Below, in pieces: positions 48,996 through 60,498 of a stretch of 64,000 nucleotides of DNA. The notes beneath the pieces were generated by a model. That model had not been told where the DNA came from. It saw nothing but the letters and a program-made list of their open reading frames with translations, and searched no databases. Source of the DNA: Camillea tinctor. Lineage: Eukaryota > Ascomycota > Sordariomycetes > Xylariales > Xylariaceae. The stretch is from positions 186,001-250,000 of the forward strand of contig MU394072.1 in assembly GCA_022578605.1 (NCBI GenBank). The letters are read 5' to 3'. Position numbers and translations under genes: made by a program. The first letter of the stretch is position 1. Every line of letters starts with the position of its first letter.

Positions 48996-50123
48996 ATGCA
49001 GCTCTCACTCGCTCTTAGTTCCGCCCTCCTGGGCGTTGCCCTCGCGGCACCCCAAGGTGTCACGGAGAAGATCACCCCTACCGGCGCTGCCCCTGCCGGC
49101 TGCACGGGATCCTTTGATGGAAAGTTCGAGATCACCGTCGCTCAGATCACGGAGCAAAAGAGGAGTATTCCTGAGGTAAGGATAGACGACTATCGGATGG
49201 GACTAGCTCATAGTCGGGTTTGTTCCTACTAGACATGTGAACCAATTAACTGACCGTTGATGAAATAGAAACGTGATACCTGCGGCGCAGACGGTGTTCT
49301 TGTCTTGACTTTGGAGGATGGATCAACGTTCGACGCTCAGGGCCGAACTGGCTACATCGCCTCCAACTACCAGTTCCAGTTCGACTCTCCAGCGCAGGCC
49401 GGTGCCATCTACACCAGCGGCTTCTCCGTCTGCGAGAACAATGTGCTCGCGCTCGGCTCGTCGAAGACCTTCTACCGGTGTCTGTCTGGTGACTTCTACA
49501 ACCTGTACGACCGCGACTGGGCCGAGCAGTGTGAGCCCGTATCCATCATCGCCATGCCCTGCGGCTCGGACGACTCGGCCTCGCAGGCCGGCGACGGCCA
49601 GGTAGTAGGAACGACGGTGGTGCAGACGACGATCGTCACGGCTCTGTCGGACGGCCAGCCGCAGGTGGTAACAACCACGGTGCCGATTCCTCTGTGCCAG
49701 ATCGGCGACGGCCAGGTCCAGGTCGTGACGACGCCTTGCGCATCTATCACCTCTGTCCCGGTCACCAGCACCTACGTGCCCGTGAGCGAATACACCGACG
49801 GCCAGATCCAGGTCACTCCTCCTGGCAGCGGTACCGTCCCGGCCACCACTGCGGTCCCCACTACCGCCGCCCCCGGTACCACCGGCCCAGCCGCCACTTC
49901 CGGGCCGTCTGCCTCTGCCCCAGCCCCGAGCAGCAGCGGTGTCTCGTCCAGCGCGGTGGTCACGTCGGCCCCCGGCAGCAGCGTCAGCTCGCCCAGCTCC
50001 GCGACCACCAGCTCGCCGGCCTCGACTTCGGCTCCTCCCCAGGAGGGCTCGACTTCACGCGTCACCGCCGGGTCCGTGGGCGCACTGGTGCTCGGCCTCT
50101 TCGTCGCGGTCATCTGCCTGTAA
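48996..50123 (+). CDS. PIR-like, GPI-anchored cell wall protein
   Basis: Exons 48996-49175 and 49269-50123 (93-nt phase-0 intron) give 344 residues. A signal peptide covers about residues 1-17 (ALLGVALA, cut before APQ). A Lys-Arg Kex2-type site (KRDTC) lies at the exon junction. Residues ~65-185 form a Cys domain (GRTGYIASNYQFQFDSP, SGDFYNLYDRDWAEQCEP) that I recall as the four-Cys C-terminal domain of Pir proteins. Four PIR-like units centred on GDGQ/SDGQ/TDGQ follow. Then comes a Ser/Thr/Pro-rich stalk, and a C-terminal hydrophobic stretch (GALVLGLFVAVICL) that fits a GPI signal. It is probably O-mannosylated and covalently linked in the cell wall. The order here (Cys domain, then repeats, then GPI) is the reverse of classical yeast Pir proteins. 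Confidence 0.88.
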
Positions 50124-51223
50124 ATATGAACAAATATCGCACAAGAAACCAAGGGGAAAGGTTTCTGGTTTGGTCTCTTACCTAAAACATGCAAAAAAAT
50201 AATAAAAATAAAACAAAGGAGAGAGCGAGGCATAGCCTACCACCGTATTTAAGCACGACATAACCTACCTACCTAATGATCTTGTTATAATTCTTCTGTC
50301 AGTCGTTTTGTTTTGGTTGTTGTTGCCTTACAAGAAAGAGAGAGCGTGGATATCCTTATCATCATCATCACTTAATTCTTGGTCGGGACGATATGAGAGA
50401 AAAAGAAACGGGAAATAATTTCTAGGTTAGGGGTGTTAGTGGGAAAAGGGGGTAGGGGATGGGAAGGGGGATGGATAGAGAGGGTATTGTAATGAAATAA
50501 TGCCATCTGGGGGAGATCCTGGATGGACGAATGTAATGTCTGAAATGGTTTGGAGATACGGATGGAAATAATAATTGTGGAATACACTTGATATCATTCA
50601 AAAGACGACATTATTTTGAGGCGGAGCGATTCAACCCTCTCTCTCATCTCATCATGGGAATGATTCGTGAGACCTGATGATAAAAAGCCAACTTGGTTAC
50701 AAGAGTGAAGTGATGTTTGAATTATATAACAGAAATAAATATTCCAGAGCTAAAATGGGAACGATATGTTTTGCGAAATGCGTTGGGGAGAAGAATAGGG
50801 AGTTGAATAAATTGGGTATCGGTGATTGATGATGCCTTCGTTGGTGTAATTGGGTTGGAATAGGTTGACTTACATCACCAAAAAATACTAATAATAAATA
50901 AATAAAAGGCCTGACCAAGCCCCTGAGGTGACAAGTTATGAGGCTGAATTTTAGTGAGTGAAGGGCATGGCGTGACAGCCAATGCCCCGCTAATGCTAAC
51001 CCCGTAACCAGCACCTAGAGTTACATTAGCCAAGCTTACCACAGCGCTATCTCTTAGGCTTTGGACTTTCCTCTTATCAACTAATATGCTTATTACTTAA
51101 CCTAGTACTTAGTACTTCTATCCATCTCTTCTACAACTAACTTTGTTCACCTTAGAACACACCACCATAAAAGTATCGCATTGAAGAAGGAAGAAGAGAA
51201 AAAAAAACAAAAAAAACAAAAAC
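50124..51223. other. Intergenic region
   Basis: A 1.1-kb spacer between two plus-strand genes. It includes AT-rich DNA and a purine-rich leader immediately before the zinc-finger gene. No further gene is seen. Confidence 0.6.
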
Positions 51224-52114
51224 ATGTCCGAGTACTGGAAGTCAACACCCAAGTACTGGTGCAAGCATTGCAGCACCTACGTCCGCGACACCAAACTCGA
51301 ACGCACGAATCACGAAGCCACCGGGAAACACCAGGGCGCCCTGAAGCGCTTCCTCCGAGACCTACACCGTGGTCACGACCAGGAGCTGCGCGAGAAGGAC
51401 CGTGCTAAACGCGAGATCGAGCGGCTTAATAATGTCGTCGGCGGTCCATCCTCTCCCCCCTCAACATCCGCCTCCACTAGCAAGGCCCCCGCGCGACCCG
51501 GCATACCGCCCCCGTCTCAAGGGCCCGCCACCAGCACCCAGCGCCAGAAACAATGGGAGCAGCTCGCAGAGCTAGGCATCGATGTCCCCACCGAACTACG
51601 CCGCGACATGGCCATGGCCGGCGAGTGGACCGTCACCAACACGCGGGTCATCGAGGACGGCGCCGCGGACAAGAAAGTTGAGGGTATCGCCACGGGCGTG
51701 CGCAAGCGGAGCAGGCCCGAGGGCGGTGACGACGAGGAAGAGGACCCCGACAGGAAGGAGGAGGAGGTGATCAAGGGCCTATTCAAGAAGCCTAAGAAAT
51801 GGGGCCGCGACTCGAGGCAGGCGCCGGGCGACGACGCGGACCTCGACGCCCTGCTGAGCGCCGATCTCACGGTGAAGCAGCCCAAGAAGGAAGAGGAGCA
51901 GGATAACACGGAGGCGGTGAAGAAGGAAGAGCCCGAACCGAACATCAAGAAGGAGGAGGGGGACGACGACGACGGGGGTGTCTTGAAGGAGGCTGCTCCG
52001 GGCGATGAGGCCCCTGTTAAAAGGGAGGAGAAAGAAGAACGAGACATCCCGGCAGATGTGGCGCCCGCCGTGGTCTTCAAGAAGCGAAAACCGAAGAATG
52101 TACGTCAGAAGTGA
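51224..52114 (+). CDS. U1-type zinc-finger protein, WBP4-like spliceosome component
   Basis: Single exon, 296 residues. The N-terminus is a U1/matrin-type C2H2 zinc finger (YWCKHCSTYVRDTKLE then NHEATGKHQ), at the very N-terminus as in WBP4/FBP21. A basic helical segment (LRDLHRGHDQELREKDRAKREIE), a Pro/Ser linker and a conserved ELGIDVPTELRRDMAMAGEW segment follow. The C-terminal half is acidic/basic alternating, with many KKEE clusters and FKKRKPKN near the end. WBP4-type proteins join the spliceosomal B complex in the nucleus; they normally carry WW domains, and none is visible here. Other fungal U1-type ZnF proteins are an alternative. An A-rich stretch lies just upstream of the start codon. 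Confidence 0.85.
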   Translation: MSEYWKSTPKYWCKHCSTYVRDTKLERTNHEATGKHQGALKRFLRDLHRGHDQELREKDRAKREIERLNNVVGGPSSPPSTSASTSKAPARPGIPPPSQGPATSTQRQKQWEQLAELGIDVPTELRRDMAMAGEWTVTNTRVIEDGAADKKVEGIATGVRKRSRPEGGDDEEEDPDRKEEEVIKGLFKKPKKWGRDSRQAPGDDADLDALLSADLTVKQPKKEEEQDNTEAVKKEEPEPNIKKEEGDDDDGGVLKEAAPGDEAPVKREEKEERDIPADVAPAVVFKKRKPKNVRQK

Positions 52115-55100
52115 TTGATGGACTCCACGATGGTGAATTGTCTGCGATCAAGCCACCAGTCTGTCGGCCAATGATTACGGATACCCTACCGAACCGCACG
52201 CTATGCGACAAACCCCCTCCAGCTTTGAGACTGGCGGCCGTGTGACACATTTACCTAGACATACTTACATCTCCTCTGCCTAAGGATTGGGTATAATCCG
52301 AATGAGTCGGGACTTAGCAGGCAGGTCAACTAGGTATAACAGTTGGGAGGGCCTCCCAATGGAGCAGCCACTCATGATGATGCGTCTGGCATTGGGTGTA
52401 TGTTCGTTCCCCCAGCCGGTCGGCGCCGTTGTTCGGCAACTGACTACGCACCATAAGAGCTGGTCGCTTCCCTACATAAACGCCTATCTCATATAGATCT
52501 CACTTATGTCAATATCCCAATTTAGGTGCTGTCTAGGATGAGGATGGTACGTAGAACGCTTCCTGCCAGGCTGCTAGGTATTATAGCCACAGAGCCAGGC
52601 CCGTAAGTGAGCATGTCCAGAAAATCGACTTGGATATGAAAATACATAATAAATTGCCTCCTCATAGTCGCTAGGGGTATGCCTTTAGGTATGACTTATC
52701 CTAAAGGAGGTGAGGAGTGCCGAACTAGTAGGTTAGGGCATTAAAAGGGGGTTATATATATATTAAATAAAAACACTACTTAGGAAATATACGGGGTTTT
52801 CGAACCCCTATTATCCCTAATGAATATCGTACTATATTTTACTGCCGGATGCAGGCCGTGACACAATATATCGTCGAGTAGATTCATCGCAATTACGTTT
52901 TCAACACAAAACTCCGATAACCCCCCCCCCCCAAGTTCAGGTCTGTCGTAAATTTGAGACAGGAATTGCGAGTCGGGGGGAGTTTGTATAGTTCAGATTA
53001 CGAGGTTTCTCACAACAATGTATGGGTTCTTACTGGTCATAATAGGCTGACCTTTCTCCTCTTAATTATAGTAACATGTGTTGCGGTTAATGACTCGAGA
53101 ATCTAATTACCACGAAAATAGTAAGTCAAGGAACATAGAGATCGTCTCCAGGTATACATAACCGAATTGTAAGTCATTGTAACTCTAGTTCCCCCCACAC
53201 AAATATCGTAATGACTTAGATTATTGTTGGGTTACCTGCTATACTAGATAGCCATCGGAAACAAGGATGACTTGCCATTCTATATGGCGTTAGCAGGACC
53301 TGGAGGTTTTGGTAGTTCCCAAAATTTTGATCCTTCAGAGAAAAAAGCAAATAGAAGAATCAGGTTGTTTGTAAATCATATTAGGTGTATGGTCAAGTGC
53401 AAAAAAGTAAATTAAAAAACATACAACACCAGGGATTCGCTGGTCGTCACCGACCCAACTACTAATCTGGCGGTACCCAGCTTGTCTAGGGCAGAGCGGA
53501 CGGGATGCCGAATATTCTGAGTCCTATGGTCGTATGTGACATGTAGTGGCTCTATTGGACCTTATATCAGAGAGATAGGAGATACCTAGGTAGACAACAG
53601 CCTCATCCCCATATAAACTGAGGACCACCATACTCAACGGGGCTACATAAGTGCTGGCGTATATTTCATATGGTCAACATACCTATATTAGGCTACACTA
53701 ATCATGTAGAAATATGTGTTTGATACTGCTAGAACAATCTTGGGTGAATCAATAAATCGGGACACCCGGTTGCTTATTTTGCATCGTGGGCCTTTCCGCG
53801 GCTGACACCTTTCGTATAAACTGAGTTACAAGTTGAACCTATTGGAGCGTATCAATGTAGTACGATTGTCCTTATGCTTAATATCAAAATGAGAAAAGAT
53901 TGTAAAAACCTAACTAAGACGTGGCTGCGAGCAGAAAATAATCGCCGAATGGGGGCGGGGGTAAATTATATAGAGTAAGAAAGGAGACCGCGTCTCGCTT
54001 TTCCCCACCCACTTGCCGCGGTGAGGCTCAAGCCGGGCACATGCGACCACAATTTCCTCCGAAACGTCCCCTCATCGGGGGACAGGTAAGATCGTCATCC
54101 TCACCTTTTATTATGGTAGGGCCACTCTTAAGAAGCACAGTCATGGCTTCATTAGAACAAACCTTTTGCCCCGTATTTATCTATCTCCGGCCCCTTTCTT
54201 CTCAAAGGTGGAAATTCTCCGGTTTGTCCTCTGGTTCAAAAAGGTGCGGTTGTGATTAAACCATAAAGGAGCTCTGGTCATCATAATGTAGTAACTTTTA
54301 CTCAAGACGGCGTCATACTCCGAGATCTACTGTTGCTGCCTGCTTATTTTTAGGGAACCTGAAATTGTGTACGGTCCAGATACAGAGGCGAGCTTCGTGG
54401 GTGTGGGGAGATGCTGAATAGGGGCCGGTTCAGGTGCCGCCCAGCCTTATACCACAGGTTCTACGATGTGGTTTTACGTCCGGGCTGGAGTTCCGAGGGA
54501 TCAACATGGAAGTCCTAATATTTACTTGTTTCTATTTATCTTCTTCTTTTCCCCTTCCATGCTTATTTTGTGACATTTTCCTTTTTGTTTCTCTCTGAGT
54601 CAATTAATTTGTACTACGGTGCAGAATACAGTACATCAGGGGATGATAGATCTAATGTTTCTTTGACAATTGCTTTTGGTAGTTGGAATATTTGAATAGA
54701 TAGACCTGAAGAGATCTCTGGGTAGTCCTTGTTGGTTGTCCGTAAGGCTTGCTTCTCGGAAGTAAATTTCCTTTTTGGTAGGATAATGCCCGGTTTCCAT
54801 GATACGCCAACCCAGAAACCTACTATCGTGCCCCTAAGATTTACCTCTTGTTAAGCCTCATACCTTATTATAGCCGGCTATCGTTTCCTGGAAACGACAG
54901 CCTACTTTGAAGACGGCGTCATCAGCATCTAGACCCTATACTAACTTGCATGAGATATAAATAACTACTGACTGTTATTGGACGGCTTTGTGATCACTCT
55001 TGTTTTTCTCCTCGGGTGCGGGGATTATACATCTATTTACGCCCGTTAGGTGGCTAAATCCAACAAGTCCAGTTTACGAGAAAGAGGGGAAAGCTGCACA

Positions 55101-56985
55101 TTCCTTTGCGGATGATGGCCCTGTGTATCCTCTACATGAAGCTATTAACTAGGTAGATGACGTTTTAGTTCCCTGAATATGGCAACGCAAGCTGTTCGTT
55201 ACACTTGGTTGGGGGTGCCTGTAATACTCTAACCTAAAGAACTATACTACTATGTGCTAATGTAGTTGGATAAGTTTCCCGTCAAGCGCATGTGGTGATG
55301 GTGTTTATTTTTAGTACATTGTTTGTAAACCGCGGAGGAGGCTGACATGGTGCGGAGCTCCTCAACCCCTCCCCTCCTAAACCAAGTCGATCAGGACCCA
55401 AGCAAAATGATACCCGCACAATAAGAATCTGGCGAAGTAACTCTGTATGGATATAGCCGACGAGGGAGACAAGGTGCACGGAAAATCTTGAATCATTGAC
55501 CTAAGGATAATTGTAAACAGGAAGGCCTTTCTTTTTTACCTTTGCTTTTCATTTCTACACGTATTAGATCGACGTCTTTTTTATGCGGTGTAGGGCTCTT
55601 TAGCCTTTCACTGTGGCGTTTCCTCACCATGCTGCCGCTCGATAGTCCATACGTTTATCCTAGTTATAACCAATGGTATAAGTTGTGTGACAATGTAGGT
55701 GGTCAGCCCCGATGCAATCTCGATCCCATGGAGACAGATTGTGATAGGCCAACGGTCTGGGGCTATAGAATACTGGGCGTTGTGGTTAGTGTTGGTTTAT
55801 ATGTATACTATAATGTTGGTCTGGATTCTTGACAGCTACTACGGCAAACTCCCGTTGACACGAGTCAGATGTGGCCTGGCATAAGAACAGAACCTGCTAT
55901 TATGTTTGTGTTCTAGCCAATAAAAGGAAGTCCGATATCATAGTAGCTTTTACACCTTGGGGGCGATTGGGGGCAGTTATCTGTTTACTTCGCTATACTC
56001 TTGTTTATATTTCCCCCCTTTACAAGTCTTGCCAGCAACTCACCCCCTGAGCCATCTAGCACTGTACATACATAGCGATGTCTGCTGTGTTCTTTTGTCT
56101 TCTAGGAGTCTGTGTCAAATTACATCCACGTATACTAATCATTTTAGAAATCTGACATAAGACCGGGATTTTCATCAGTTTAGATTTTACGATCCCCCCT
56201 TTAGAATAGTGCATATGCTATGAAGGCGAGTTAATATGTAGCCGTATTCTTGGCAAGTCTATGTTCTTATCTTCGTTAATATCCGGTTCGGATGTCTCGC
56301 TGTTTGTTTTCACATTGAATGAATTCCTGCCCTACCAGTCTGTGAGTATACACTGCACTAGTAGAGGGAGAAAGAGAGAAGGGCAAGCCATCCCTGCGGA
56401 AATGAATACACGATGCTACATAAAATAGACAAGGTCTCTCACTTGGGCTGAAAGTGCCGGGTGCCCGGTATTGGTTGGCCAAGCCCGGATACCAAAGAGC
56501 TGGATCCAAAGACAAGGGTCTAGCCGTCCGCCACGAACGTGGGCTCTGCACTGGTCCAATTACCGCCATTGCCTCTTGTGGTAATATGTGGTTGGAACGC
56601 CTATCAGAGCGTCGCTAGGGCTGCAGGGTGTCTATGTCTGATCATTACCCTCTTTTGACATCTAACTTTCGAGCTTTGCACATGAGCCAATGCCCAATGA
56701 ACAGGAGCTGAACTCTTCAGTCTCGGTACTTATATGCATAGAGTCCAGACCGTGCGTTTCGTAATTATATCAAATGATCCATCCATCACCTGCTAGGATC
56801 TCGGCCTCGACCGTTGGGGGTTGTCCCAACTATCGCATTGTTTATTTTCTTCTCGGGCTGAAAATTAGAGTTCCTTCTTCCGTTCCTTTTGACTGTAATC
56901 TTCCTGACTTACCTCGTCTACCATCTGCTGCTAAGGTTTGGGGTATTTACTCTGTTTTGGACTTTCGTAGACGGCGGGCGTGGAC
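52115..56985. other. Gene-poor region containing a 5S rRNA gene
   Basis: There are 4.9 kb without a recognised protein gene. It includes a TACCTAGGTA palindrome at 53583-53592, a run of 12 C at 52921-52932, a small GGGGT/ACCCC hairpin near 52793-52808, and the 5S rRNA gene. Frames are short and broken. Confidence 0.5.
53420..53537 (-). rRNA. 5S ribosomal RNA gene
   Basis: The minus strand from 53537 reads ACATACGACCATAGG, the 5' end of ascomycete 5S rRNA, and ends GTTGTATG followed by a T6 run (Pol III terminator). The internal control region includes TTAGTAGTTGGGTCGGTGAC and CCAGCGAATCCC. By eye helix I (ACATACGAC with GTTGTATGT), helix II with its bulged A (GGACTCAG with CTGGGTACC), helix III (GGCA/TGCC) and the CCAG/CTGG stem all pair. 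It should therefore be functional rather than a pseudogene. It stands alone, not in an rDNA array. Confidence 0.93.
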
Positions 56986-59830
56986 ATGGCTGAGTTCGAA
57001 AACTGGAGTAGCAGACCAGGCTTTTCGTCTCGACGGAGCCAGCGATCTGCAAATCAAAATCCACCGACACCTCCAGGTCCAATCCACCAGCGGACATCTA
57101 ATGATAATACATCTGGGCTCTCGCAATCACAACCTGATCAGATATCCGGTGTTTCTGAACCTTCACATCCGTCGACGGAATCACGACAGAGACAGGCAGC
57201 TGGGGGTGATGGATCGTTCGGTCACCCGATAGCTAGCCCGGCTACAGCGTGGTCAGGAGGTGGTGATGGAAACGGTATATCGCCTGCTCCTTCACCAAAC
57301 CCTCACCCAGGTATTACATTCGCATTTAACGGACAGCCATCGCCAGACGATACCAAGACAACAAAAGCTCCAAGACCAAAGCCAGCGCCTTTTCAGCTAG
57401 ATGATAGTAATACGGATTTCTCACCAGCGGGGTCGTCACGGCCTATGTTTTCACCTTATGGCCGTATCCCATATCGTCGTACAGATTCACGGCTTAGTCT
57501 CTTCGGCACCCCAGGGACAGCGACATGGCAAAGCCCGAGAACACCACCGCCATACACCGTGGCAGTCCCGCCACTGAAATGGTATCATTGGCGGCCAGCG
57601 TGGATAATGTATATATTCTTTCTGTTTGGCGTGCTTTGTGCGATTGCCCACCACATATTCTACAGCTTTTTGGACGGGAGACCCGCAGAGGACCAGATGA
57701 TAATGCTTCGGTACGGAACTGTACTAGCCTTCGCGGCCAAAGCTGGACTCGTGGCGGCCATCGGTGTTGCTTTCAAACAGCGAATATGGACAACTGTTCG
57801 AAATAAGCTGCTTAGTGTTGCAGCTCTAGATTCCTTGTTCGCCGCAACTGAGGATGTGACAGTATTCCTTAATATCGAAATCCTTAAAAGGGCAAAAATG
57901 GCAATTTTATTAGCTGCCTTTGTATGGTATGTTCTTCCTTTACCCAGCACTAGGAACGCGACTGGAGTAACTGTATAATACTAATATACAAGGCAGGGCT
58001 ACTCCATTGGTGATTATTCTTACAAGTAACACTCTATCGGTAGCACCGGCCCTTAAAGTAATGGACACAACATGTCCCGGTATACGGACTTTGAATTTTT
58101 CAATGGAGGAAGTAGAGGTGATTCACCCTTTTGCTTTTATTCTGCCGGCTAATCTGGACGGGCCTAACTAGTACGTAGGAATGGAGAAGACCGACCAAAA
58201 TCGATCATCTATATGGGCTGTCGGTGTCTGTATGGAACACGACCGAGGAAAACACATCCGCACCGGATTGGTTCGATTATTACACAGCACCGAGTGATAA
58301 TTATATACAAATGGCAACTCATGCTGCATATATACAACAGCCTGTTGCCAAGATCAATGCCGATGTAGATATCTGTGGAGCTGGTTGGAACTGCACCTAC
58401 GTCGTGAACTTCACGGCGCCAGCGTATAAGTGTTCCGAGGTTGCTAGCGGTGTTGGGTCGGAAATAAACAACTTGGGGGACCACAAACCGCCAAATGGCT
58501 TTACCACTGACCTCTTATTGCCCAGAGGGAACTATAGCTACTATGCGTACACAGGTGGCGGCGAATATTCCAATATGCAGATGAATGATTCGCAGCCTGG
58601 AGGTATGCCCAAGATCGCACCGCCTTATCCCGAAGACCTTGGCGCTTTTCGAACAGAGCCCATAATGTGGATAGGATATGCTCAACTAAGGGATCCGGAC
58701 GCGATCCCCCCAAGTAATGCCGGGATGCCTGGGTGGGAAGATGCGTTTATTCCCAAGGTCATTGCTTGTGAAAACTGGGAGGCACATTACACTGTCAAGT
58801 TCAACCTGACGGGGGGACAGCAAATCACGAATATTACAGAGCGCACGTTTTTGCACCCAGTCATGAAGTAAGCCAACTTCCCTATCCTGCTCCCCTAACA
58901 TGAGTACATAGTCTGCGGCTATTCCCTACTTATCGTAGATTTGCAATCTCGAAAGAGACTGGCTTATATACCCTGGTTTCTAAGACTGATATGCTATGCT
59001 ACGCTAAAGCTTGTTGGTTCTAACTGTATACTTATAGTACGACCTGGGAACAAGACATTATGGCCAACGATGGAACGAACGATAACACGACGGCTACCCC
59101 GAAGAGCGGTTACGTATATCCGAGAGACCTAAGACGGTACCGGCGGGTCGCCGCTTTCCACTCACTGGCCTCCCAGGTGCGGTACTTCGTGAACGGCACC
59201 CTCGACTCGCACCAGGTCGACGTCCCGATCCAGGCGACCAAGGCGCTGCAGACGAAGCTGCTCAACCCGCGGGGCGAGTACTTCCCGTACCCGAACCTCA
59301 TCAGCCTGATCGAGGAGTTCTACCAGGACATGGTGCTGTCGCTCTTCGCCAACTACCAGTTCCTGCCCGTCGTGTGGGCCGCCCGACCCGACGTGATCAG
59401 CGGCGTGGACCCGGGCGACGAGTCGACCCGGTACCCGTGCGAGCGCTCGCGCATCGAGAACCGCTACGACTACCACGCGCGCGACCTGTGGATCGTCTAC
59501 GCCGCCGCCATCGTGCTGTCGGCCATCGGCGTCGTGTCCGGCACCATGGCCGTGCTGGAGAACGAGGGCGTCTTGCTCGACACGAGATTTTCGAGCATCG
59601 TCGCCGCGACGCGCGGCCCCGCGCTAGAGAAGCTGGGCTGGGGCGCCGCCGCCACTGCCGACGGGGCCGCGGCCCAGGATATCAAGAACTTGAAGGTTGG
59701 TTTCGGTGTTGTCCATCGGAACAGCGGCCTCGGCGTCATGCATGATGAGGCGCGGATGGCAGACCCTGGAGACATACATTACGGGTTTGGGCTGGAGGGC
59801 GATGTGAGACAGATGCGCTCGAGGTGTTAG
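56986..59830 (+). CDS. Large fungal multi-pass membrane protein of unknown function
   Basis: Exons 56986-57926, 57997-58117, 58179-58867 and 59038-59830 give about 847 residues. The second intron's donor (GTGATT) is weak, so that boundary is less certain. Residues 1-200 are Ser/Pro/Gly-rich and probably cytosolic. Membrane segments are visible near 206-230 (WIMYIFFLFGVLCAIAHHIF), 241-263, 303-328 (built across the first splice) and 734-757 (LWIVYAAAIVLSAIGVV). Between the third and last lies a ~400-residue region with many N-glycosylation sequons and cysteines (CGAGWNCTYVVNFTAP), likely extracellular. I recall this architecture from a widespread Sordariomycete family often labelled 'formylmethionine deformylase-like', a name with no support from the sequence: no peptide-deformylase motif (HEXXH) is seen. 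Function unknown. Confidence 0.82.
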
Positions 59831-60498
59831 TCCCGCACTTGTGATGTCCGGGTTCTCTGGGCTGCCTCCTTTTGATTTTTAAGCGGGCGTTTTTCTTCAC
59901 TTTCTCTTATGGAGGATATGATTTATCTCAATTGGGAGCGTTGCTTTTCTTCTTCTACTATGTCTCTTGTCTTTTTTTTTTATTTTTTAGAACGATTTGC
60001 AACTCGTGTTGCTGAGGTGAGCAATGCTTGCAGTGAGCTGTCTATGGTTTATGTCACTATGAGGAGGGATTCCACCACTCCTAAATTTGCTGAATAGAAA
60101 TAGGCCGGATAGGAAAAGTAGAAAGGGGCAGTATTGGTAAGTTTACACATCTAGTGATAATGCTTATTATTTTAATAATAAAACATTTAAACGTTAAGAA
60201 TACGAATAACGGACTGAGAAAGATGCTGTTCTACTATGTACTGATTGTACCTGAGGCCTAGGCTGCTAGGTACTCCTTTCCTGTTCACAATTTTTTCTTC
60301 TTCTTTCTCGCGATCATCTAATTCCACCCTTTTTTATGTGGATATCTGACGAAATCTTCACTCCACGTTATGTCGTTCAGCGATGTTCCACGCCAGGGTC
60401 CGTTCGGCTCCAATATTTGCCCCTGCTCAAGCTTGAAATCTGATCGTCAGCCAAGGATTGTCCCGAGACCGTAAGCATCTACTTACAAATTCAAGAAT

